From JBEIJQ01 sp040380145 (GTDB taxonomy: Bacteria; Bacteroidota; Bacteroidia; Chitinophagales; Saprospiraceae): DNA of 28,863 nucleotides. The position numbers and the translations under genes were made by a program. The notes beneath the pieces are model-generated. The model did no database searches, had not been told where the DNA came from, and worked only from the letters and a program-made list of their open reading frames with translations. Position 1 is the stretch's first letter; every line of letters starts with the position of its first letter. The DNA is taken from assembly GCA_040380145.1 (NCBI GenBank), contig JBEIJQ010000018.1, positions 1 to 28,863 of the forward strand. Reading direction: 5' to 3'. Below are positions 1 to 6,373 of this stretch, piece by piece.

Positions 1-1034
1 CGGTTGAAGGAGGTACCTATACTGGTCCAAAGGTCGTCGCAGATACGGGCGGTGTCGGCGAAATCGTTTCCGGAAGATATGTTGCCCATGCCGTTGAAGG
101 AAACGGTGTGGCCGCCCACGGCCGGACAGAGCACCTGGTGCAGGGTCAAGGGGATGTGCTCCACCACAAAGGTGCCCGAGTCAACGGCCAGCGTGTAGTT
201 GCCGAGCTGGTCGGTGTAGGTGAACAAGCCGCCGGCGTTCGCCACCACCAACTGGCCTCCAAGGCCCATTTCGATGCTGTCTTGCGCGCAATCCGCGTCC
301 ATATCAAAGAAAACGCGTCCTTGGATGAGGTTGGCCGTTGCGTTGCCGCAGGGGCCGTATGGCAGGAAGCGGAACCCTTTGTTGGATTCGGCCCATCCGC
401 CCCAGTAGTCGTTCAAAGTGATGCCCGACAGGTTGGCGGTGTCGTGCGGAGGCAACAGGGCCATCAGGCCGTTGGTGTAGGAACCGGGGCCGCGCATCGG
501 ACGGTCGATCAAATGGATCTCGATGTTGTTGGTGGTCTCGAAGAGCATCACCACCGCGCTGTAAAGGGAGTCAACATTGGGCCCGCCGAAGTAGGGGATC
601 GAGTCGAATTCCACCACGAAACGCCGGTTGGGCGCGGCACCGTCGGTGAAATAGCGGATCTGGCCGCCCATGCCCGGGTGGATATCCTGCCACGGAGCCA
701 TGATGCTGTTCCACATGTTGGCCGGGATGGCTTGGTAATTGCCCGGAGCAGGGATGCCGAACGGCTTGTACATGTTGGCCGCGAGACCGGGATCGAAACT
801 GATGCAGGAGTTGGAGCCGATCCGGAGCGTGTCGTAGGTGGCCCCCCAGTAGCAGAAGGGGAAGCCGATGGCAAGGCGCTGCGACCAAGCGTCGTCCGGA
901 AGGTTCAGGGCGGTGCCGTTGCCCGAAATCGAGCCGCAGGGGATGTCCTGGATGGTGAAGGTCGTCGGCGCTTGGGCCGTCAAGGCCGTCTGGAGGCCGA
1001 GGAGAGCGACGAACAGAGATAAAAATCTACTCAT
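1..1034 (-). CDS. Secreted adhesin-like protein, N-terminal part (3' end outside window)
   Basis: The frame opens with ATG at 1034 and stays open to the window edge, giving 344 residues of a longer protein. It begins with a Sec signal peptide (MSRFLSLFVALLGLQTALTA-QAP), so it is exported. The next ~230 residues are rich in Gly, Asn, Trp and aromatic residues and contain stretches such as WNSIMAPWQDIHPG and RFVVEFDSIPYFGG. These resemble the beta-sandwich found near the N-terminus of many large Bacteroidota surface proteins. From about residue 245 a segment beginning GRVFFDMDADCAQD resembles the SdrD B-like/Cna-B fold (a 'VFxDxNxDGxxD' start followed by a 'LGNYTL' core), often seen as repeats in adhesins. 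A C-terminal T9SS sorting domain would be expected beyond position 1; this is inference. A TAnnTTTG box lies 40 bp upstream. The exact function is unknown. Confidence 0.85.
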   Translation of the reverse strand, partial: MSRFLSLFVALLGLQTALTAQAPTTFTIQDIPCGSISGNGTALNLPDDAWSQRLAIGFPFCYWGATYDTLRIGSNSCISFDPGLAANMYKPFGIPAPGNYQAIPANMWNSIMAPWQDIHPGMGGQIRYFTDGAAPNRRFVVEFDSIPYFGGPNVDSLYSAVVMLFETTNNIEIHLIDRPMRGPGSYTNGLMALLPPHDTANLSGITLNDYWGGWAESNKGFRFLPYGPCGNATANLIQGRVFFDMDADCAQDSIEMGLGGQLVVANAGGLFTYTDQLGNYTLAVDSGTFVVEHIPLTLHQVLCPAVGGHTVSFNGMGNISSGNDFADTARICDDLWTSIGTSFN

Positions 1035-1073
1035 GGAGGGATTGTTTATGGGTGCAAAAAGTTGGTTTTCGCA

Positions 1074-1081
1074 CAAATATA
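1074..1081 (-). promoter_or_regulatory. Bacteroidota -7 box (TATATTTG) for the secreted protein
   Basis: Read on the minus strand the box is TATATTTG, matching the Bacteroidota consensus TAnnTTTG, 40 bp before the ATG at 1034. No clear TTG -33 element is seen at the usual 19-21 bp spacing. The same eight bases, at nearly the same distance, precede the PKD protein gene (16979-16986). Confidence 0.5.
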
Positions 1082-1152
1082 ATCGCACATCTCCTTCCTG
1101 GACCGTCGAAAACTGTTTTTTAACAAAAAAAAGCAAGGGGAAAGACAAAAAA

Positions 1153-2445
1153 CTACCCGAGCAAAATCAGGTATTGTTTTTTCTTGCCGTACTCCACCAA
1201 GAGATATTTTCCGTGCACGAAATCGCCCGCGGAAACGACCGTTTCCTCGTCGGTCACCTTTTGGCGGTTGACCGACAGGGCGTTTTCCTTGATTGCCTGG
1301 CGGTATTCCCGTTTGGAGGCGAACACGGCGGCCCGTTCCGTCAACAGCGCGCCCAAAGGCATTCCTTCGGCCAAATCGGCGGCCGATACGACAAAATCGT
1401 CAATGCCTTTGGCGGCCGTTTCGAAAATAGGCAGGGGAGTGGAAAAGAGCGTCTCGCGCCCCATTTGGCGGTTGAACAGAAAGGCCGTCACATCGTGGGC
1501 CAGTTGCAGTCCCTCGGGACCGTGCAGCCGGAGCGTGAGTTCTTCAGCCAACGCCTTTTGGAGGACGCGGGCACCTGGGTTGGACCGGTGCTCGGCCTCC
1601 ATGGCTTCCACTTCGGCCACCGTCCGCAGGGTGAAGATGCGGTTGAACCGCACCACATCGTCGTCGGCGGCGTTGAGCCAAAATTGGTAAAATTCGTACG
1701 GGCTCGTCATGGATCCATCCAGCCAAATGTTGCCCTTTTCGGACTTGCCGAACTTGCTGCCGTCGGCCTTGGTCAGCAACGGACAGGTCAGCCCGTGCCC
1801 TTGACCGTCGGTCATGCGGCCTATCAACTCCTTGCCCGTTAGGATGTTGCCCCACTGGTCGGAGCCGCCCATCTGCACGCGCACATTTTTGTGCCGGTAC
1901 AGCCATGCGAAGTCGTAGCCCTGCAAAAGTTGGTAGCTGAACTCGGTGAAGGAAATCCCCGTTTCCATGCGGGTCTTCACGGACTCCTTGGCCGACATGT
2001 AGTTGACCGTGATGTGCTTGCCCACATCCCGAAGGAAGGCCAGCACGTTCATGTCGCGGTATATCTCGTAGTTGTCGAAGATCTCCGCGGCGTTGGGCCG
2101 CGAAGGATCGAAGTCCAACAACTTGAGGAAGGTGCTTTTCTGCGCTTCGAGGTTGTTGCCCAGGGTTTCCAGGTCCAACAGTTTGCGCTCCTCGCTTTTG
2201 CCCGAAGGGTCGCCGATGCGGCCGGTGGCGCCGCCCATCAGGACGATCGGTTTGTGGCCGTGGTCTTGGAACACGCGCAACAGCATCACCGTCACCAAGT
2301 TGCCGATGGTCAACGAAGGGGCCGTCGGGTCATAGCCCACGTAGCCGGTCAGTTTTTCGCCCGTTTCGAGCAGCTCCTCCAGTCCGGGAGAGATTTCCTG
2401 CACCAGCCCGCGCCATTTGAGTTCTTCCAAAAGGGTCATAACCAT
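1153..2445 (-). CDS. tyrS: Tyrosyl-tRNA synthetase
   Basis: Cytoplasmic class I synthetase charging tRNA-Tyr. The 430-residue length is normal for bacterial TyrRS. Visible landmarks are YVGYDPTAPSL near residue 35-45, the GGATGRIGDPSGKSEER segment, QMGGSDQWGNI (tyrosine and adenylate pocket), and KFGKSEKG as the KMSKS loop. A C-terminal S4-like RNA-binding domain covers about residues 365-430 (ALSVNRQKV...GKYLLVEYGKKKQYLI). The HIGH signature is altered: the first His position is Thr46 (LTIGN). Two start codons are close together, ATG at 2445 and ATG at 2439; I kept the first, without a ribosome-binding site to decide. It lies 59 bp after aroQ on the same strand, so they may be co-transcribed. 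A perfect 16-bp palindrome sits in the gap between them. Confidence 0.96.
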   Translation of the reverse strand: MVMTLLEELKWRGLVQEISPGLEELLETGEKLTGYVGYDPTAPSLTIGNLVTVMLLRVFQDHGHKPIVLMGGATGRIGDPSGKSEERKLLDLETLGNNLEAQKSTFLKLLDFDPSRPNAAEIFDNYEIYRDMNVLAFLRDVGKHITVNYMSAKESVKTRMETGISFTEFSYQLLQGYDFAWLYRHKNVRVQMGGSDQWGNILTGKELIGRMTDGQGHGLTCPLLTKADGSKFGKSEKGNIWLDGSMTSPYEFYQFWLNAADDDVVRFNRIFTLRTVAEVEAMEAEHRSNPGARVLQKALAEELTLRLHGPEGLQLAHDVTAFLFNRQMGRETLFSTPLPIFETAAKGIDDFVVSAADLAEGMPLGALLTERAAVFASKREYRQAIKENALSVNRQKVTDEETVVSAGDFVHGKYLLVEYGKKKQYLILLG

Positions 2446-2478
2446 CCAGAATGTATTTTTTGGGGAAAAAACTGCTCG

Positions 2479-2494
2479 ATTCGATCGATCGAAT
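2479..2494. promoter_or_regulatory. Perfect 16-bp palindrome ATTCGATCGATCGAAT between aroQ and tyrS
   Basis: The sequence ATTCGATCGATCGAAT is a perfect dyad in the 59-bp aroQ-tyrS gap, 34 bp upstream of the tyrS start. It could be an operator or a short hairpin in the leader. No T-run follows, so it is not a terminator. The function is unknown. Confidence 0.35.
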
Positions 2495-2504
2495 AATGGC
2501 TTGC

Positions 2505-2933
2505 TCAGCGCTGTTCGGCCGACAAGAAAAAATTGATGGCCAGTTCGTAGCCCGACATCCCCAGCCCGGAAATCGAGCCCAGCGCTTTGGGGGCGATGTA
2601 CGACGTGTGCCGGAACGGCTCGCGGGCGAACACATTGGAGATGTGCACTTCCAGTACCGGCGTGTTGATGGCCGCCACGGCATCGCCCAGGGCCACCGAG
2701 GTGTGGGCCAGCCCGCCCGCGTTCAGGATGATCCCGTCCGCCGAAAAGCCCACCTCGTGCAACTTGTCTATGAGCACGCCCTCGTGGTTGGATTGGAAAC
2801 AGGTCAGGTGCGCCTGCGGGTACTTGCGCTTCAAAGACGCGAAAATAGCCTCGAAAGGTACCCGGCCGTATATCTCGGGCTCCCGTACGCCGAGCAGGTT
2901 GAGGTTGGGGCCGTTGACAATGACCAAGTTCAT
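2505..2933 (-). CDS. aroQ: Type II 3-dehydroquinate dehydratase
   Basis: Dehydrates 3-dehydroquinate to 3-dehydroshikimate in the shikimate pathway; the family forms cytoplasmic dodecamers. The start at 2933 gives 142 residues opening MNLVIVNGPNLNLLG, the exact N-terminus expected for the family. An upstream in-frame ATG would add 15 hydrophobic residues and run into the terminator, so it is rejected. Family active-site residues are all visible: Arg17 and Tyr22 (the mobile loop, REPEIYG), Asn71, His77 (AHTSVAL), His97 (EVHISN) and Arg108 (PFRHTSY). The start is only 25 bp downstream of the tRNA-Gln terminator T-run, so either a compact promoter or read-through must drive it. tyrS follows 59 bp downstream. 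Confidence 0.95.
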   Translation of the reverse strand: MNLVIVNGPNLNLLGVREPEIYGRVPFEAIFASLKRKYPQAHLTCFQSNHEGVLIDKLHEVGFSADGIILNAGGLAHTSVALGDAVAAINTPVLEVHISNVFAREPFRHTSYIAPKALGSISGLGMSGYELAINFFLSAEQR

Positions 2934-2958
2934 GAGGGAAAAAGGAAAAAGATGAGGC

Positions 2959-2990
2959 AAAAAAAACGCCGCTCCCAAAAGAGCGGCGTT
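2959..2990 (-). terminator. Rho-independent terminator of tRNA-Gln
   Basis: A perfect 10-bp stem (AACGCCGCTC / GAGCGGCGTT) with a 6-nt loop occupies 2965-2990. On the minus strand it is followed by an eight-base T-run (2959-2966, overlapping the stem base). It lies 9 bp after the tRNA 3' end. On the plus strand the following sequence is only TTTGTTT, so the strong direction is minus. Confidence 0.85.
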
Positions 2991-2999
2991 TGTTTCAAG

Positions 3000-3070
3000 T
3001 TGGCCGACTAGGATTCGAACCTAGAAAGACAGAACCAAAATCTGTAGTGTTACCGTTACACCATCGGCCA
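3000..3070 (-). tRNA. tRNA-Gln (anticodon TTG)
   Basis: All arms fold by hand on the minus strand. The 7-bp acceptor is TGGCCGA/TCGGCCA with U1-A72 as is usual for glutamine tRNAs. The D-stem is GTGT/ACAC, the anticodon stem ACAGA/TCTGT with loop TTTTGGT (anticodon TTG at 34-36), and the T-arm CTAGG-TTCGAAT-CCTAG. The discriminator base is A (complement of 3000). CCA is not encoded. The gene has its own promoter (3101-3130) and terminator. Confidence 0.95.
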
Positions 3071-3100
3071 AGGTCGCAGTCGCTTTTCGCAAAAGCAGGG

Positions 3101-3130
3101 CAAAGGTAAGCCCTTTTTCCTTTTTGTCAA
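3101..3130 (-). promoter_or_regulatory. Canonical Bacteroidota promoter for tRNA-Gln
   Basis: On the minus strand TTG (3128-3130, in the context TTGACA) is followed by exactly 19 bp and then TACCTTTG (3101-3108). This fits the Bacteroidota sigma-ABfr arrangement of TTTG/TTG, N19-21, TAnnTTTG. The tRNA begins 30 bp downstream of the -7 box. It is the best-formed promoter in the window. Confidence 0.78.
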
Positions 3131-3149
3131 GAATTTTTTCTAAAAAAAC

Positions 3150-3177
3150 AAAAAAAATCCGGCGAACGGGAATCGCC
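3150..3177 (-). terminator. Probable terminator of tamL
   Basis: Read on the minus strand, GGCGA-TTCCCGT-TCGCC (3161-3177) forms a 5-bp GC-rich stem. It is followed by GGA and eight T (3150-3157), starting 10 bp after the tamL stop codon. The stem is short, so confidence is moderate. Confidence 0.55.
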
Positions 3178-3187
3178 CGCCGCGGCA

Positions 3188-5548
3188 TCAGAACGGATAG
3201 CCCACGGCGAGGTTGAAGGAAATGTCGCGGCGGTCGAAACGGTTGACCCATCTTCCCCCGTTCCAGTCGGGGTTGTCGTACGGCGAACGGATGCGCTGGG
3301 CCACGTCGAAACGCAGGACGAAGTAACTGAAGTTGAGCCGCAGACCCGCGCCGCCGCCCACGGCCAGTTCGCCCAAGAAGCGGTCCACCGCAAAAGACGC
3401 GCCCGGACGGTCGGGGTCCAAACGGATGTTCCACACGTTGCCTGCGTCCATGAAAACGGCCCCTTCGATCAGCCAAAACAATGGGAACCGCAGCTCGGCA
3501 TTGGCCTCGAAGCGGATGTCGCCCGATACATCGAGGTTGGCCGACGAGGCGCCCACAGGGCGGTAAGAGCCTGGCCCCAGCTGGCGCACGGGCCAGGCGC
3601 GGATGCTGTTGGCTCCCCCGACATTGTACTGCCGCACATAAGGGACGGCGATGGAGTTGCCGTAGGGGACGGCCACCCCGCCGAACACGCGGCAGACGAA
3701 GGAGGCCCGGTGCGCAACGGGAAGGGTCTGGCGCCATTCCGCGTCGCCGCGCACAAACTGGGAGTAGTCGGTGTTGTTGTTGAAAAAACGCATCCGCCCG
3801 GATACGAACAGCGCATCCACGCCGCTGAGCAGCAGTCCCGAACCGTCCAAGCGCACGCGCAGCGTCTGCCCGCGACGGCGGGCCGGGTCGAAGCCGTTGT
3901 AGGTCCAAGAAAAACCGCTCATCAGCCCCATGATCACGTACGGTTTGAAGGTGTTGCGCAGAAACTGGCTGTTGGCCACCACGTTCGCCTCGAAATTCGG
4001 GTCCAAGGTGGGCAGCAACAAACTGGCGTTGAAGATACTCCACGAAAACTGGTGCTTTTTGTTGGCCCGCTGCCAGAAATAGCTGTAGTCGGTGTTGAAA
4101 GAGTTGTACTTGAAAAAGTTGGTCCTGGTCAGGCGGTTGTACTGCAAACGGATCCGGCTCCGGCCGCTCTGGATCTTGAAGGCTTTGGGTAGGAAACCGG
4201 CATTGGGGATCAGTAGGTTGAAGGTCAGATTGAGGTCGCCGGTGTTGATCAAGGCGGGCACCCTGCCCTGGTCGTCGGCGGCGCGGTTGAGGTTCAGCTC
4301 GACGCCGCCCTCCACGGTGAGGGTGAACACTTCGCCGCCGCGCAGCAGGTTGTTGTGCCGAACAAATGAACTGATGGACATTCCGAGCAGGTTGGAAGCC
4401 GTGCTCATTTCGGTGTCGATGCCGACGGACATCCTTTTGGCGGGGGTCAGTCCCACACGGCAGTTGAGCCGGTTGTAGGCCGTCCGCTGGTATTCCAGCG
4501 ACACGTTGCGATAGGCGCTCAGGTCGCGCAGGGCGAGGTTGGTCTTCAGGGCCTGCCCGAAATGGTACAGGCTGTCGGTGCTGAAAAACAGGAATCGGTC
4601 CAAGGCCCGCCGCCGCACAAATGGTTTTTCCCCGCGGGGAGTGAGAAAAATGCGGCCGTTGTACTCGGTGGTGTCCATCGCGGGCATTCGGCCGCCCCGC
4701 AACTGCGTGAACACGAAAACGGTGTCGAGGTAAAATACTCGGTGCCGGAGCGAATCGCCGGGCGGCGAAATATTGAGGTACACGTTGGCCCCGATGTCGG
4801 AATTGGCGGAGTCCAGTTCGTACTGCACATAGTTCGGCACGAAGTAAAAATAGCCCTCTTCCCGCAGGGCAGCCGCTATTTTGCCCCGCTCGGCCCCGAG
4901 CAGATCGGTGTCGAGCGGCCGCCCCCGACGGATGCGCTCCTCCGGCCGAAGGTCGCGCACCACGTGGTTCATCAGCGCAGTGTCGGGACTGTAAACCGTC
5001 AAGGTGTCGATCAGCAGACGGCGATTGGGCCGCACCAGGTAATCCACCCGCGCATATTGCCCGGTGAAGTTGACCGCCGGCTCTACCTGCGCGTCGAAAT
5101 ATCCCCGCGCGTGCAGGAAGTTGCGCATGGACTCCACAGTCTTTTTGGTCTTCAGGGAATCGTACAGCACGGGCGGTTGACCGATCTTGTCGCGCAGCCA
5201 ATACTTGAAGCGGCACTGCTTCTTGGGATTGCGCTCCTGCTTGCGGCAGGGGGTGTTGTGCCGGTTGTAAAACCACAGACGGGTGCGGAACAGCCGGAAC
5301 AGCTTTTCGTTGGGTTTCTGCTGCACCAGGTTGGAAAGGTCGTACCTTAGCGCTTTCGCTTCCTTGGTGGCGCTGGAGTCGAGCGAGACGGAATTGCCCA
5401 CCACCAGATATTCCTCTTCTTGCAGGTACTTCAGGTTGTTGCAGCCCGTGGATGCCAGTGCCAGGAGCAACGCCGCGGCCAACGGCCGGAGTTTTCCGGC
5501 ATGTAGGAGGAAAAAATTTTTTTCTGTTATGGAAAAAAAACGGAGCAA
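3188..5548 (-). CDS. tamL: TamL-type Omp85 outer-membrane assembly lipoprotein
   Basis: BamA/TamA-superfamily outer membrane protein of about 786 residues. The N-terminus is a lipoprotein signal with lipobox LASTG-C36 followed by NNLKYLQEEEYL, the hallmark of TamL, the Bacteroidota lipoprotein version of TamA. POTRA-like segments occupy about residues 50-400 (e.g. SMRNFLHARGYFDAQV, AALREEGYFYFV). The C-terminal half is a beta-barrel (Bac_surface_Ag): repeated aromatic strands, the VRQYNVGGANSIRAWPVRQLGPG motif region near residues 640-660, and a final Phe (LAVGYPF). TamL is thought to work with TamB in inserting outer membrane proteins; no tamB is adjacent here. No in-frame ATG exists upstream of the lipobox, so TTG at 5548, right after an in-frame TAA, is the chosen start. 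It is divergent from the TrmH-family gene, an arrangement I recall as common in the phylum. Confidence 0.92.
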   Translation of the reverse strand: MLRFFSITEKNFFLLHAGKLRPLAAALLLALASTGCNNLKYLQEEEYLVVGNSVSLDSSATKEAKALRYDLSNLVQQKPNEKLFRLFRTRLWFYNRHNTPCRKQERNPKKQCRFKYWLRDKIGQPPVLYDSLKTKKTVESMRNFLHARGYFDAQVEPAVNFTGQYARVDYLVRPNRRLLIDTLTVYSPDTALMNHVVRDLRPEERIRRGRPLDTDLLGAERGKIAAALREEGYFYFVPNYVQYELDSANSDIGANVYLNISPPGDSLRHRVFYLDTVFVFTQLRGGRMPAMDTTEYNGRIFLTPRGEKPFVRRRALDRFLFFSTDSLYHFGQALKTNLALRDLSAYRNVSLEYQRTAYNRLNCRVGLTPAKRMSVGIDTEMSTASNLLGMSISSFVRHNNLLRGGEVFTLTVEGGVELNLNRAADDQGRVPALINTGDLNLTFNLLIPNAGFLPKAFKIQSGRSRIRLQYNRLTRTNFFKYNSFNTDYSYFWQRANKKHQFSWSIFNASLLLPTLDPNFEANVVANSQFLRNTFKPYVIMGLMSGFSWTYNGFDPARRRGQTLRVRLDGSGLLLSGVDALFVSGRMRFFNNNTDYSQFVRGDAEWRQTLPVAHRASFVCRVFGGVAVPYGNSIAVPYVRQYNVGGANSIRAWPVRQLGPGSYRPVGASSANLDVSGDIRFEANAELRFPLFWLIEGAVFMDAGNVWNIRLDPDRPGASFAVDRFLGELAVGGGAGLRLNFSYFVLRFDVAQRIRSPYDNPDWNGGRWVNRFDRRDISFNLAVGYPF

Positions 5549-5605
5549 TTAAAAGAAGTGGTTTCTCGGTGCGAACCGATTTGATCAAAAAATACCGTCC
5601 AAAAA

Positions 5606-6373
5606 ATGAGCGCGGAAAAACTGTCCAAAGCGCGTACGGCCTACCTGGTGTCCCTTCATCAAAAAAAATTCCGGCAAAAATACCGGAATTTCCTTGCCGA
5701 GGGCGGCAAAATCGTCGCGGAAATTTTGTCGCAGGACAAATTTCGGGCCGAAGGACTATACGCGCTGCCCGAATGGCTGGAAAAAAACTCGGCCCTCCTG
5801 CACCGATGGCCCGATCTGGCCCCGGTGGCGGTGAGCGAGACCGAAATGTCCAAGATCTCGGCGCTCAGCACGCCCTCCGAAGCATTGGCGGTGCTGCACG
5901 ACCCCGGCCTGGAAATGCCCGACCTATTGCCCGCCGACCGTTTTTGCCTCGTACTGGACGGCATCCGCGATCCCGGTAACCTCGGCACTTTGTTGCGCAT
6001 CGCCGACTGGTTCGGCTTGGAATGGGTCTTTTGTTCGCCCGATTGCGCCGACGTCCGCAACCCCAAAACGGTGCAGGCCAGCATGGGCAGTTTTCTGCGG
6101 GTCGGCACGGCGGAAACGGACCTGTCCGATCTGTTCGCCCGCCATCCTGCGATGCCCGTGTACGGCGCTCTGCTCGAAGGCACTCCGCTGCCGGAATGTC
6201 GTTTCGAACAGGGCGGTTTCCTTTTGATCGGCAGCGAAAGCCACGGCATTCGTCCCGAACTGCTGCCGGCGGTGACGCACCGGGTGACCATCCCGCGCTA
6301 CGGCGGTGCGGAATCCCTCAACGCGGCCGTGGCCGCCGGGATCCTGCTGATGGGGATCAAAGCGGGTACTTAG
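5606..6373 (+). CDS. TrmH-family (SpoU) RNA 2'-O-methyltransferase
   Basis: SAM-dependent methylation of a ribose 2'-OH in rRNA or tRNA; the exact target cannot be read from the sequence. The 255-residue protein has an N-terminal substrate-binding domain (about 1-105) and a SPOUT trefoil-knot domain. SPOUT motif 1 is LVLDGIRDPGNLGTLLRIAD (116-135), motif 2 IGSESHGIRPEL (209-220) and motif 3 IPRYGGAESLNAAVAAGIL (229-247). The KTVQASMGS segment (155-163) is also typical. The start ATG at 5606 leaves 57 bp to the divergent tamL start. The 3' end overlaps the convergent E1 gene by 17 bp, so the last codons of both are read on opposite strands of the same DNA and no terminator separates them. Confidence 0.93.
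   Translation: MSAEKLSKARTAYLVSLHQKKFRQKYRNFLAEGGKIVAEILSQDKFRAEGLYALPEWLEKNSALLHRWPDLAPVAVSETEMSKISALSTPSEALAVLHDPGLEMPDLLPADRFCLVLDGIRDPGNLGTLLRIADWFGLEWVFCSPDCADVRNPKTVQASMGSFLRVGTAETDLSDLFARHPAMPVYGALLEGTPLPECRFEQGGFLLIGSESHGIRPELLPAVTHRVTIPRYGGAESLNAAVAAGILLMGIKAGT

Noticed and set aside
108..1022. 304-codon open frame on the plus strand
   Set aside because: Antisense to the secreted protein, which has a signal peptide and a sensible composition; the plus-strand translation is His/Val/Gly-rich without motifs.
3021..5588. 855-codon open frame on the minus strand, longer than tamL
   Set aside because: Out-of-frame shadow of tamL; Arg/Pro/Gln-rich translation with no domain, reading through the tRNA side. 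The tamL frame has lipobox, POTRA and barrel features.
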